In this document: positions 28,083 through 36,384 of the stretch, one piece after another
Position numbering within the stretch: the stretch's first letter is position 1
How the letters are laid out: every line of letters starts with the position of its first letter
Source of the DNA: Micromonospora inositola
Lineage (GTDB): Bacteria; Actinomycetota; Actinomycetes; Mycobacteriales; Micromonosporaceae
Length of the DNA stretch: 64,000 nucleotides
NCBI RefSeq assembly: GCF_900090285.1
Contig: NZ_LT607754.1
Location: forward strand, 1,612,001-1,676,000
Direction: 5' to 3'
Program-made: the position numbers and the translations under genes
The notes under the pieces: model-generated
What the model was told of the DNA's origin: nothing
The model's database searches: none
Seen by the model: the letters and a program-made list of their open reading frames with translations, nothing else

Positions 28083-28877
28083 ATGCGACAGCGACCGCGG
28101 CGGGACAGCCGGGGGATCCTCGATCCCGACCGGCTGCTGCGGCAGGTCCGCTTCCGCCGCCGGCTGCCCGCCCCGGCGCTGCGCCCCTACGTCGAGCACT
28201 ACTGGCTCATCGACTGGGAGCTGACCGGGCCACTCGAGCAGCGGGTGGTGCCGCACCCGGCGGTCAACGTGGTGTTCCACGGCCAGGAGGGCGGCCCGGA
28301 GACGGCCGAGGTGGCCGGCCCCGGAAACGAAATCTTCGCCATCACGCTGCACGACGTCGGCCGGGCCAGTGGGGTCCAGTTCCGGCCGGGCGGCTTCCGG
28401 CCCTTCTGGCGGCGTCCCGTCGCGGAGCTGACCGGCCGGCGCCGGCCGCTCGCCGCCGTCGGCCTCCCCACCGTCGGCCCGGTCTGCCCCGGCACCGACG
28501 ACGACCGGTGCGGGCAGCTGGACGCCCTGCTCACCGGCTGGGCGCCCGGGCCCGACCCGCTGGCCGCCGAGGCGACCGCGCTGGTCGAGGAGATCCGGGC
28601 CGACCGGGGCATCCTGCGGGTGGACGAGTTCGCGCGGCGGCACGGCGTCTCCACCCGACGGCTCCAGCGGCTCTTCCTCGACCAGGTCGGTGTCGGTCCG
28701 AAGTGGGTGATCCGGCGGTACCGGCTCCAGGAGGCGATCGAGCAGGCCGCCGGCGGGCCGCTCGACTGGGCGGGGCTCGCCACCGATCTCGGCTACTGCG
28801 ACCAGGCCCACCTGGTCCGTGAGTTCACCGCGGTCACCGGGGTCTCCCCCGCCGCGTACGCCCGCTCGCTGCGCTGA
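28083..28877 (+). CDS. AraC family transcriptional regulator
   Basis: This 264-residue protein has an N-terminal sensor domain (with PYVEHYWLIDWEL and a VQFRPGGF segment) and a C-terminal AraC DNA-binding domain with two helix-turn-helix motifs, VDEFARRHGVSTRRLQRLF and LATDLGYCDQAHLVREF. The ATG at 28083 gives the usual length for this group, whose members often carry the DUF6597-like sensor. It is divergent from the DinB-like gene, which may be its target. Confidence 0.88.
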   Translation: MRQRPRRDSRGILDPDRLLRQVRFRRRLPAPALRPYVEHYWLIDWELTGPLEQRVVPHPAVNVVFHGQEGGPETAEVAGPGNEIFAITLHDVGRASGVQFRPGGFRPFWRRPVAELTGRRRPLAAVGLPTVGPVCPGTDDDRCGQLDALLTGWAPGPDPLAAEATALVEEIRADRGILRVDEFARRHGVSTRRLQRLFLDQVGVGPKWVIRRYRLQEAIEQAAGGPLDWAGLATDLGYCDQAHLVREFTAVTGVSPAAYARSLR

Positions 28878-28886
28878 CGGCGACCG

Positions 28887-30431
28887 TCACCGGCGGCGGA
28901 CGGCGACCACGGCGACGTCGTCGTGGATCTGCGGCGGGGCCAGCTCGACCAGCAGCCGCTGGCAGAACTGGTCCAGGTCGTCGTCCACCCGGACGGCGAC
29001 CGCGGCCAGCGCTGCCATCCCCTCGTCGATGGTGGCGTCCCGCCGCTCGATCAGGCCGTCGGTGTAGAGGACCAGCGTCGCGCCGGCCGGCAGCACGAAC
29101 TCCAGGTCCGGCGGGCGGGGCGCGCGGACCCCGAGCAGCGGGGCGGGCTGATCGACGAACTCCACCCGGCCGTCCACGCTGACCAGCGCCGGCAGGTGCC
29201 CCGCGCTGGCCAGCCGGATCAGGCCGCTCCCCGGGTGCAGCAGCAGCAGGCAGATGGTGGCCAGCTCGTTCGGCAGCAGGGTACGCATCAGCTCGTTGAC
29301 CCGGTCCAGGATCACCCCAGGCTGGTGTCCCTCCACCGCGTACGCCCGCACCGCGTGCCGCAGCTCGGCCATCACGGTCGCGGCGTGCAGCGAGTGGCCG
29401 GCGACGTCGCCGATCGCCACCAGCAGGTGCCCGTCGAGCATCACCAGCTCGTAGAAGTCGCCGCCCACCTCGGTCTGGGCGCTGGCCGGCTCGTACCGGA
29501 CGGCCAGGTCCAGGCCGGCGACCTCGGGCAGCCGGCGGGGCAGCAGGCTGCGCTGGAGGGTGACCGCGATCCGGTGCTCCTCGTCGAAGGAGCGCTGCGC
29601 CTCGACCGCCGAGGCGACCGCCTGGGCGAGCTGCACCAGCACCGGCGTCCGTACGGTCTGGGTCGCGGTCGGCACCGCCACGTAGAGCGGGGCCCGGTCC
29701 TCGCGCAGCTTGGCGGCGGCCACGGTCACCGTGTCGCCGGCCGGCCAGTCGATCCGCTCCCACGCGGCGGGCTCGTCGACGCGGACGGTGGTGCCGATCG
29801 GCACCCCGATGTCGTCGACCACCCACGGGACGACCTGCGGCTCGGCGTCCGGCCCGGCCACCACGCCCGCCAGGCATTCGCCGTCGAAGGTCTCCGCGAC
29901 CACGGCCGCCGGGCTCTTGAAGATCTGCGCCGCGCCGGCCGCCGCCGCCGCCAGCAGCCCGACGAAGTTCGAGGCGGCGTGCATCTGCACCGTGGCGCCG
30001 GCGAGCGCGGCCAGCCGCTCGGCGAGCAGCTCGGCCCGCTGCCGCGCCTGGTAGTAGCGGAGCACCGCGTGCGCGGTGGCGACCAGTTCCTCCGGCTCGA
30101 TCGGCTCGGCCAGGTAGGCGTCGGCGCCCCGGGTCAGCCCGTGCGCCCGGTCCACCACGTCGACCGCGTGCGCGGAGACGTGGATGACCGGGGTGGCCGG
30201 GCGGCGCTCCTTGATCCGTTCGCAGACCTCGTAGCCGCTCAGGTCCGGCAGCCGGACGTCGAGCACCACCAGGTCCACCCGGTCGGTCTCCATCCGGGCC
30301 AGCGCCTCGGCGCCGGTCTCCGCCTCGATCGTCTCGAACCCGGCCCGGGTCAGCCAGCTGACCAGCAGGTAGCGCTTGGCACGACTGTCGTCGACCACCA
30401 GCACGGTCGTCGCGCCGCCGTCCACCGTCAC
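28887..30431 (-). CDS. Receiver-GAF-PP2C phosphatase (RsbU/RsbP-like), last gene of the stressosome operon
   Basis: This 514-residue protein has a receiver domain (residues 8-125, phospho-acceptor D58), a GAF-like region (about 140-285) and a SpoIIE-type PP2C domain (about 300-510) with VGGDFYEL, IGDVAGHS, LYTDGLIERR and IHDDVAVV. It would dephosphorylate a STAS antagonist such as the one at 34627. The usual receiver lysine is replaced: the sequence is AYLAEPIEP where YxxKP is expected. The GTG at 30431 overlaps the kinase stop by four bases. Confidence 0.92.
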   Translation of the reverse strand: MTVDGGATTVLVVDDSRAKRYLLVSWLTRAGFETIEAETGAEALARMETDRVDLVVLDVRLPDLSGYEVCERIKERRPATPVIHVSAHAVDVVDRAHGLTRGADAYLAEPIEPEELVATAHAVLRYYQARQRAELLAERLAALAGATVQMHAASNFVGLLAAAAAGAAQIFKSPAAVVAETFDGECLAGVVAGPDAEPQVVPWVVDDIGVPIGTTVRVDEPAAWERIDWPAGDTVTVAAAKLREDRAPLYVAVPTATQTVRTPVLVQLAQAVASAVEAQRSFDEEHRIAVTLQRSLLPRRLPEVAGLDLAVRYEPASAQTEVGGDFYELVMLDGHLLVAIGDVAGHSLHAATVMAELRHAVRAYAVEGHQPGVILDRVNELMRTLLPNELATICLLLLHPGSGLIRLASAGHLPALVSVDGRVEFVDQPAPLLGVRAPRPPDLEFVLPAGATLVLYTDGLIERRDATIDEGMAALAAVAVRVDDDLDQFCQRLLVELAPPQIHDDVAVVAVRRR

Positions 30432-31783
30432 GCTCCGCCAGTGGGCAGGGTGACCGTGAAGGTGCTGCCCCGGCCCGGCTCGCTGGACAGCTCCAACGTC
30501 CCGCCGAGCAGCATCACCAGCCGGCGCGCGTACGGCAGCCCGAGGCCGGTGCCACCGACCCGGGTCGCCCCGGGCACCTGGTAGAACTCCTCGAAGATCC
30601 GCTCGTGCAGCGCCGGCGGGATGCCGACGCCGGTGTCCGAGACCGACAGCGACCAGCGGTCGTCCCGCCGCTCCGCGCGCAGCCGCACCTCGCCCCGCTC
30701 GGTGAACTTCAGCCCGTTGTGCAGCAGGTTCCGCAGCACCTGGGCGAGCAGCACCTCGTCGGAGCGGACGGTGGCCGGAAGCGGCGGCTCCTCCACCACC
30801 AGCTCGACCTCAGGGCGGGTGGCCAGCGCCCGCAGGGTGCCCCGGAGCTGCCCGTAGAGCGCCCGCAGGTCCACCTCGGCCCAGTCCGGCTCGATCCGGC
30901 CGGACTCGGCCTTGGCCAGGTCCAGCAGCTCGTTGACCAGGCCGAGCAGGTCCCCCGCCGAGGAGCGGATCAGCTCGACCTGCCGGCCCTGCTCGGCGGT
31001 GAGCGGGTCGGAGGCGGAGTCGCCGAGCAGCCGGGACAGCCCGATGATCGCGGTGACCGGGGCGCGCAGCTCGTGGCTGACGTTGGCCAGGAACCGGCTC
31101 TTCGACTCGCTGGCCGCGCGCAGCTGGGCGGACTTCTCGTCCAGCTCGGCGTACAGGGCCACCACCCCGCGGTTGGTCTCCTCCAGCTCCTCGGTGAGCT
31201 GGTTGTAGAGCGCCATCACGCCCCGGTTGGTCTCCTGGAGCTCGGAGTTGAGGACCTCCAGCTCGTCGCGCTGGCTGCGGACCTCGTCCAGCGCGGCGAT
31301 CAGCTGCTCGTTCTGCGCGGCCAGCTCGTCCAGCGCGGTGCCCGGAGCGGTGCTGCCCAGCTCCGCGCGGAGCTCGGCCAGCCGTTCCGGGGTCAGCGCC
31401 GGCGCGTTGGCCGGCACACGTCGGGACATCCTCACGACCGTATCCCCCTCGGCCGCCACGACGCCCAGCATGTCCACCAGCCGCGCCACCGCGCCGGACT
31501 GCGGCTGGTAGCTGCCGTCCGGCAGCGGGCGCACCGGGGCGAGATCCGCGTACAGCACGGGCCGCCCGGCGACGACGTCGAAACCGACCGAGAAGGCGAC
31601 GTCCGCCCCGCCGGCGGTCAGCAGCAGATCCCGGGCGACCTCGCTGAGCGCGGTGGCGATCCGGACCTGGTCCTGGTGTTCCAGGCCGACCGCCGCGGCG
31701 ACCTCCCGACCGCGCTGCCGGAGGACGAAGATGTCCTGTTCGACCCGGAGCGCCATCTGGAGCAGCGGGGGCGCGCCGGTCAT
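30428..31783 (-). CDS. Stressosome-associated soluble histidine kinase
   Basis: This is a 451-residue kinase with no membrane segment. An N-terminal domain of about 120 residues resembles the ligand-binding part seen in actinobacterial RsbT-linked kinases. A coiled coil follows with two copies of an ETNRGVxALY motif. It ends with HisKA (FLANVSHELRAPVTAI) and HATPase (DTGVGIPP, GGTGLGLPYA) domains. The ATG at 31783 overlaps the upstream gene by four bases. The receiver-PP2C encoded next is its probable phosphorylation partner. Confidence 0.9.
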   Translation of the reverse strand: MTGAPPLLQMALRVEQDIFVLRQRGREVAAAVGLEHQDQVRIATALSEVARDLLLTAGGADVAFSVGFDVVAGRPVLYADLAPVRPLPDGSYQPQSGAVARLVDMLGVVAAEGDTVVRMSRRVPANAPALTPERLAELRAELGSTAPGTALDELAAQNEQLIAALDEVRSQRDELEVLNSELQETNRGVMALYNQLTEELEETNRGVVALYAELDEKSAQLRAASESKSRFLANVSHELRAPVTAIIGLSRLLGDSASDPLTAEQGRQVELIRSSAGDLLGLVNELLDLAKAESGRIEPDWAEVDLRALYGQLRGTLRALATRPEVELVVEEPPLPATVRSDEVLLAQVLRNLLHNGLKFTERGEVRLRAERRDDRWSLSVSDTGVGIPPALHERIFEEFYQVPGATRVGGTGLGLPYARRLVMLLGGTLELSSEPGRGSTFTVTLPTGGA

Positions 31784-32793
31784 GACCAACCCCGGGCGAC
31801 CAGGACGGAGGCGTCGTCGCGGCGGGTGCCGACGTCCCGGAGCAGGGTGGCGGCCGTCACCAGGGGCGACCGCCCGGTCAGGCCGGGGTAGTCGGCGAGG
31901 TCCCAGCGGTCGACAACGCCGTCGCTGTGCATGACCAGCGTCGCGCCGGCGCCGAACGGGTACTCGTACTCCCGCACCCGGGGACGCTGGTGGCCGGCGA
32001 TGCCGGGCAGCGAGACCAGGCTTCGGCGCCGCTCGCCCTCCACCACGATCATGGCTGCGATGTTGCCCAGCCCGGCGTACCGAAGCAAGCCCGCGGCCGG
32101 ATGCAGCTCGGCCACCGCAAGCGCGGCCCCCCGGGTGTACGCGATGGCTTGGTGCAGGTGCTGCACCACGGTGGCCGGCGAAGCGGCCGGCGCGGTCCGG
32201 AACGCGGCGAGCGCCGCCTCCGTGGCGGCCGCCGCCAGCGGCCCGTGCCCGAGGCCGTCGCAGACCAGCACCTGGCGTCGTCCCTCGGCGATCCGGACGC
32301 CGTACCCGTCGCCGCTGACCTGCTCGCCGGTGATCGGCCGGACCAGCCCGCCCGCCCAGGACGGCTCGGGGGCCGGCCCGGACCAGACCTGCACGGCGAG
32401 GACGGTGCCCCGGCCCGGCTGCGAGTAGCCGTCGTACCAGGTCGCCTGCCGGGCGATCGCGCCCAGCCCGATGCCCAGCGTGCCGGTGGTGGAGTGCCCG
32501 TCCCGCGAGGAGACGGTCAGGTCGGCCATGCCCGGCCCGGAGTCGATGGCCACCAGCTCCACCCCGGCCCGCCCGGCCCGGCGCACCGGGCGGAGCAGCA
32601 GCACCCCCTCCTGGGCGTGCTTCACCAGGTTGCTGGTCAGCTCGGCGGCGACGATGGCCAGGTCGGCGACGCGGCGCTCGCCCAGGTCCAGCTGGGCGCC
32701 GAGGCGCTCGGCGGCCCGGCGTACGCCGCTGCCCGCGCCACTGCCCTCCACCCGGAACCAGAGACCGTGGTCGGTGACCACGTTCCCGTTCAT
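31780..32793 (-). CDS. HATPase-PP2C fusion (RsbT-like domain joined to RsbX-like phosphatase)
   Basis: This 337-residue protein has an N-terminal RsbT/RsbW-like HATPase (residues 1-135, N-box AAELTSNLVKHA, DSGPGM, GTLGIGLGAI) and a C-terminal small SpoIIE/RsbX-like PP2C (about 150-337, CDGLGHG, HSDGVVDRW, RRDDASVLV). Classical RsbX is a single phosphatase domain that resets the stressosome by dephosphorylating RsbR and RsbS. The ATG at 32793 overlaps the RsbT stop by four bases. Confidence 0.88.
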   Translation of the reverse strand: MNGNVVTDHGLWFRVEGSGAGSGVRRAAERLGAQLDLGERRVADLAIVAAELTSNLVKHAQEGVLLLRPVRRAGRAGVELVAIDSGPGMADLTVSSRDGHSTTGTLGIGLGAIARQATWYDGYSQPGRGTVLAVQVWSGPAPEPSWAGGLVRPITGEQVSGDGYGVRIAEGRRQVLVCDGLGHGPLAAAATEAALAAFRTAPAASPATVVQHLHQAIAYTRGAALAVAELHPAAGLLRYAGLGNIAAMIVVEGERRRSLVSLPGIAGHQRPRVREYEYPFGAGATLVMHSDGVVDRWDLADYPGLTGRSPLVTAATLLRDVGTRRDDASVLVARGWS

Positions 32794-33209
32794 CGGGACC
32801 ACTTGGTGACGGTGATCCGGGTGCCCTCGCCGACGGCGGTGACGATGTCGAAGTCGTCCACCAGGCGGCGGGCCCCGCTCAGCCCGAGGCCCAGGCCGCC
32901 GCCGGTGGTGTAGCCGTCGGTCAGGGCCAGGTCGAGGTCCGGGATCCCCGGACCGGAGTCGGCGAAGACGACCCGCACCCCGCGGCGGCGGCCGTCGTCG
33001 ACGCTTGCCACGTCGACGGTGCCGCCCCCGCCGTAGATCAGGGTGTTGCGGGCCAGCTCGCTGGCGGCGGTGACCAGCTTGGTCTGGTCGACCAGCGAGA
33101 GCTTGGCGGCTACCGCGACCGTACGCACCAGCTGCCGCACCCGCACGACGTCGTCGTCGCTGCGGATCGCCTGGGTCTGCGGCACGCCCAGGTCGACACC
33201 GGCGGTCAT
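32790..33209 (-). CDS. rsbT: Stressosome switch kinase RsbT
   Basis: This 139-residue HATPase-only serine/threonine kinase matches RsbT. The N-box is ELARN at 51-55, the G1 box lies in ADSGPGI (83-89) and the G2 box is GGGLGLGL (103-110). RsbT is held by the RsbR-RsbS complex, phosphorylates both upon stress, and is then freed to activate a phosphatase. The ATG at 33209 overlaps the rsbS stop by four bases. Confidence 0.92.
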   Translation of the reverse strand: MTAGVDLGVPQTQAIRSDDDVVRVRQLVRTVAVAAKLSLVDQTKLVTAASELARNTLIYGGGGTVDVASVDDGRRRGVRVVFADSGPGIPDLDLALTDGYTTGGGLGLGLSGARRLVDDFDIVTAVGEGTRITVTKWSR

Positions 33210-33616
33210 GTCGTGGCCGTCGTCTCGGTGTCCTCGTCAACGTCGTCCATGACCCACTCGTCGGCGCGGGCCGTCGCGATCAGCTCCATGCCGCGCTCGA
33301 CGTTCAGCGCGGTCCGGATGCCGTTGAGCGACAGACCCAGCTCGACCAGGGTGATGGCCACGGCGGGACGCATCCCGACCACCACCGTCTCGGCGTCCAG
33401 CACCTTGGAGATGGACGCGATGGTGGAGAGCATCCGGCCGACGAACGAGTCGACGATGTCGAGCGCCGTGATGTCGATGATCACGCCGTGGCAGCCGGTG
33501 GCGACGATCCGCTCGGCCAGGTCCTCCTGGAGCATCACGGCCGTCTGGTCGGACATGTCGACCTGGATGGAGACCAGCAGGATGTCACCGATCTTGAGGA
33601 CCGGCACCCGGTCCAT
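33206..33616 (-). CDS. rsbS: Stressosome scaffold STAS protein RsbS
   Basis: This 136-residue STAS protein begins with the RsbS-typical VPVLKIGDILLVSIQVDMSD. The phosphorylated serine is S57 in LDIVDSFVGRML. RsbS forms the core of the stressosome with RsbR and traps RsbT. The acidic C-terminal tail, rich in Asp, Glu and Thr, is longer than in Bacillus. Its ATG at 33616 shares one base with the rsbR stop. Confidence 0.93.
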   Translation of the reverse strand: MDRVPVLKIGDILLVSIQVDMSDQTAVMLQEDLAERIVATGCHGVIIDITALDIVDSFVGRMLSTIASISKVLDAETVVVGMRPAVAITLVELGLSLNGIRTALNVERGMELIATARADEWVMDDVDEDTETTATT

Positions 33617-34476
33617 CAGGACTCCCGGCGCTGATGGCGGCGCGCGTTGTCCACGCCGCTCAGCCGCAGCACGTGGCGCAGGGCGTCGGCGAGGCTCGCC
33701 TTGGTGGCGATGTCGCCGAACTCGATGCCGAGGGCGACGATCGTCTGGGCGATCTGCGGCCGGATGCCGGAGATGATGCAGTCGGCGCCCATCAACCGGG
33801 CGGCCACCACGGTCTTGAGGATGTGCTGGGCGACCTGGGTGTCGACCGCCGGGACACCGGTGATGTCGATGATCGCGTACGGCGAGCCGGTGTCGACCAG
33901 GGTCTGGAGCAGCCGCTCCATCACCACCTGGGCGCGGGCCGAGTCGAGCGTGCCGACCAGTGGGACGGCGACCACGCCCTCCCAGATCTTGACCACCGGG
34001 GTGGAGAGTTCGAGCAGCTGCTCGGCCTGGTCGGCGATCAGGCTCTCCCGGGTACGGACGAAGCTCTCGAAGGTGAAGAGCCCCATCTGGTCGAGCAGGG
34101 CGGAGAACGCCACGAAGTCGCGGAGGGTGCCCGCGTCCTTGTCCTCCTCCATCAGCTCGAGCAGGACGTCCTTGAGCGCGAAGACGCTGATCGCCGTCTC
34201 GGTGGCGGTGAAGCCCTGCCGGGCCCGGCCCCGGGACAGCTCCGCGAGCACGGCGCGCAGCTCGCCGCCCTGCTCGGACTCCAGGTCGGTGAGGCCGTTC
34301 TCGGCGGCGTCGATCATGCTACGGTGCAGCTCCCGCACCTGGCGGCCGAGCTCGGCCTGGCTGAGGCGGCCGCGCAGCGACATGCCGACCGCTTCCGTCC
34401 AGCGCTGGTTCAGCCGCTCTTCGTTTGCAGTGAGCAGACGGGCGAGCCGGCCACTTTCCTCGGCGCTCAACGCCAT
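33616..34476 (-). CDS. rsbR: Stressosome sensor RsbR
   Basis: This 286-residue protein has an N-terminal helical sensor domain (1-150, non-haem globin-like in the family) and a C-terminal STAS domain (158-275). Candidate phospho-acceptor threonines are T176 in LVGTLDSA and T213 in AVDTQVAQH, which correspond to the two RsbT target sites known in Bacillus RsbR. The ATG at 34476 follows GGGAGG by about five bases. It is the first gene of the six-gene operon and probably decides which stimulus is sensed. Confidence 0.92.
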   Translation of the reverse strand: MALSAEESGRLARLLTANEERLNQRWTEAVGMSLRGRLSQAELGRQVRELHRSMIDAAENGLTDLESEQGGELRAVLAELSRGRARQGFTATETAISVFALKDVLLELMEEDKDAGTLRDFVAFSALLDQMGLFTFESFVRTRESLIADQAEQLLELSTPVVKIWEGVVAVPLVGTLDSARAQVVMERLLQTLVDTGSPYAIIDITGVPAVDTQVAQHILKTVVAARLMGADCIISGIRPQIAQTIVALGIEFGDIATKASLADALRHVLRLSGVDNARRHQRRES

Positions 34477-34507
34477 TCTGACCTCCCTGGACTGGTGAAC
34501 CGGCCGG

Positions 34508-34537
34508 ACTCTACCCCGACTACTTGCCGCGCGGCAA
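34508..34537 (-). promoter_or_regulatory. Candidate promoter of the stressosome operon with palindrome over the -35
   Basis: On the minus strand TTGCCG (34537-34532), an 18-base spacer and TAGAGT (34513-34508) form a plausible promoter 31 bases before the rsbR ATG. The -35 lies within the perfect 14-base palindrome TTGCCGCGCGGCAA (34524-34537), which could be a regulator binding site. Confidence 0.4.
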
Positions 34538-34626
34538 AGAATGATCGCCGGCACCCTTGACGGCTCCCGTTCTGCGTGTCCCCCGGTTCGTGGGATACCG
34601 TTCCATCGAACACAGGAGGTCGACGA

Positions 34627-34983
34627 ATGTCCCTGACGGTGCACACGGAACAGCGCGGCGACGTGGTCGTCGTGTCGGTCGCGGGCGAGCTGGACATGGC
34701 GACGGCACCGCAGCTGCAGGACCAGATCACCGATCTGCTGGACAAGGGACGCAGCCGCCTCGTCTTCGACCTGGCGGACGTGTCGTTCTGCGACTCCACC
34801 GGGCTGTCGGTGTTCGTCCGCGCCAAGAACAGCTGCGACGAGGCCGGCGGCGTGGTCCGGCTGGCCGCCCCGCAGCGCGGGGTGCTGCGCATCCTCGAGG
34901 TCAGCGGCCTGGTCGAGGTGCTGCACACGTACCCGACGGTGGAGCAGGCCGTCGCGGGCGATCCCACTCCGGCCTCCTCCTGA
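34627..34983 (+). CDS. STAS-domain anti-sigma factor antagonist (RsbV-like)
   Basis: This 118-residue STAS protein has the conserved phosphorylation serine S57 in VSFCDSTGLS. Unphosphorylated, it would bind an anti-sigma kinase and free a sigma factor. AGGAGGT lies six bases before the ATG. It is divergent from the stressosome operon, whose PP2C enzymes are its most likely activators. No sigma factor or RsbW gene is adjacent. Confidence 0.92.
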   Translation: MSLTVHTEQRGDVVVVSVAGELDMATAPQLQDQITDLLDKGRSRLVFDLADVSFCDSTGLSVFVRAKNSCDEAGGVVRLAAPQRGVLRILEVSGLVEVLHTYPTVEQAVAGDPTPASS

Positions 34984-34993
34984 CCCACGCCTC

Positions 34994-36331
34994 TCAGCGC
35001 TCGTCCTCGATGTAGCGCGGACGGGCGATCACCATGCCCGCGGTCGTCTGCACGACGAGCGCCACCAGCAGGAATCCGATCGGCGCGGTCCAGCCCCCGG
35101 TGGCCTCGTAGAGGATGCCGACCAGCAGCGGGCCGAGCGCGGCGATCACGTACCCGGTGCTCTGCGCGAACGCCGACAGCGCGACCGTGCCCTCGGCGGT
35201 GCGGGCACGCAGCCCGATGGTGGTGAGGATCATCGGGAAGGCGCCCTGACCGAGGGCGAGCAGCAGCACCCAGAGCGGCGCCAGGCCGTGCGGCGCGAGC
35301 GCCAGGCCGAGGTAGGACGCGGTGGAGAAGACGGTCAGCGAGAGCACCAGCGGCCGTAGCGTGCGCAGCCGGCCGGCCAGGGTCGGCATCGCCAGCGCCA
35401 CCGGCACGCCGAGCGCGGTCACCCCGGCGAGCAGCAGCCCGGCGGTCTCGGGGGCGTAGCCGGCGTCCCGGAAGAGCTGAGCCAGCCAGCCCATGATCGC
35501 GTAGCCGCTGAGCGACTGCGCCCCAAAGTAGACCGCCATCGCCCAGCCCAGCCGGGTCCGCCCGGGCCGGATCCGGGTCGGGGTGGCGACGGCCGCCGTC
35601 GGGGTCGCCGCCCGCCGGGCGGCGCGGGCTCGCAGCGCCAGCGGCACCCACGGGAGTACGGCCACCGCGGCCAGCCCGGCCCAGACGCCCAACCCGGCCC
35701 GCCAGGAGCCGAAGGCGTGCGCGACCGGCACGGCGGACGCGGCGGCCACCGTCGTGCCGATGGTCAACGACATCGTGTACGCCCCGGTGACCAGCCCCGT
35801 GCGGTGCGGGAAGTGCTGCTTGACCAGCATCGGCAGCAGGATGTTCGCCACCGCGATGCCGGCCAGCGCCAGCGCGCTGGTGAGCACGAAGACCGCGGCG
35901 GAGTCGGTCGCGACCCGGAGCACCTGCCCGACGGTGAGCGCGAGCATGGCCACGACCAGGACCCGGGCCGGCGGGTACCGGCGGACCAGCCACGGGGTGA
36001 GCGCGCCGAGGCCGGCGAAGGCGATCGTGGGCAGGGTGGTGACGAGGCCGGCCATCGCGCCGGAGAGGGCCAGACCGCCGCGTACCTCGTCGAGCAGGGC
36101 CCCGAGGCTGGTCACCGCGGCGCGCAGGTTGAGCGCGACCAGCAGCATGCCAACCAGCACCAGCGCGCCCCCGGTGGCCGGTGACGGCGTCCGGGCGGGT
36201 ACGGCGGCCGACGCCGGGCCGGGCGTCACGTCGGCGGTGGGCGTCGCCCCGGCGAGGAGCGGCTCCGCGACGGGGGCGGTGGCGGTTCCGTCTGCTGCGA
36301 CGGCCTCGGCGGAGGCGGATGGCGGGGTCAT
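34994..36331 (-). CDS. MFS transporter (CynX/NimT family)
   Basis: This is a 445-residue major facilitator protein with twelve predicted helices and a long Ala/Pro/Thr-rich N-terminal extension (residues 1-55). The segment LLVALNLRAAVTSLGALLDEV is typical of the CynX/NimT group, which moves cyanate, nitroimidazole-like compounds or other small solutes. The ATG at 36331 has a TAGGTT hexamer seven bases upstream. It is divergent from a GntR regulator that probably controls it. Confidence 0.88.
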   Translation of the reverse strand: MTPPSASAEAVAADGTATAPVAEPLLAGATPTADVTPGPASAAVPARTPSPATGGALVLVGMLLVALNLRAAVTSLGALLDEVRGGLALSGAMAGLVTTLPTIAFAGLGALTPWLVRRYPPARVLVVAMLALTVGQVLRVATDSAAVFVLTSALALAGIAVANILLPMLVKQHFPHRTGLVTGAYTMSLTIGTTVAAASAVPVAHAFGSWRAGLGVWAGLAAVAVLPWVPLALRARAARRAATPTAAVATPTRIRPGRTRLGWAMAVYFGAQSLSGYAIMGWLAQLFRDAGYAPETAGLLLAGVTALGVPVALAMPTLAGRLRTLRPLVLSLTVFSTASYLGLALAPHGLAPLWVLLLALGQGAFPMILTTIGLRARTAEGTVALSAFAQSTGYVIAALGPLLVGILYEATGGWTAPIGFLLVALVVQTTAGMVIARPRYIEDER

Positions 36332-36338
36332 GACCTCG

Positions 36339-36344
36339 AACCTA
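36339..36344 (-). promoter_or_regulatory. Candidate -10 element of the MFS transporter promoter
   Basis: TAGGTT on the minus strand ends seven bases before the ATG at 36331. It overlaps by two bases the opposing TACAAT hexamer, so the two promoters cannot be fully occupied together. Confidence 0.5.
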
Positions 36345-36348
36345 CAAT
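36343..36348 (+). promoter_or_regulatory. Candidate -10 element of the GntR promoter
   Basis: TACAAT ends six bases before the ATG of a nine-codon leader frame at 36355. Transcription would begin at that ATG. Confidence 0.5.
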
Positions 36349-36354
36349 CATGGG

Positions 36355-36384
36355 ATGAATTTCGGCAGCAGGTGTAACCGGTGA
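36355..36384 (+). CDS. Nine-codon leader ORF overlapping the GntR start
   Basis: An ATG frame encodes MNFGSRCNR and stops at a TGA (36382-36384) that overlaps the GntR GTG start by four bases (GTGA). Its ATG lies six bases after the TACAAT hexamer, the leaderless spacing. It could couple translation of the regulator to its own decoding. It may equally be a chance frame, since it is very short. Confidence 0.4.
   Translation: MNFGSRCNR

Noticed and set aside
35200..35900. Possible insertion element near the MFS transporter
   Set aside because: No transposase motif or inverted repeat was found; the open frames there are shadows of the transporter gene.
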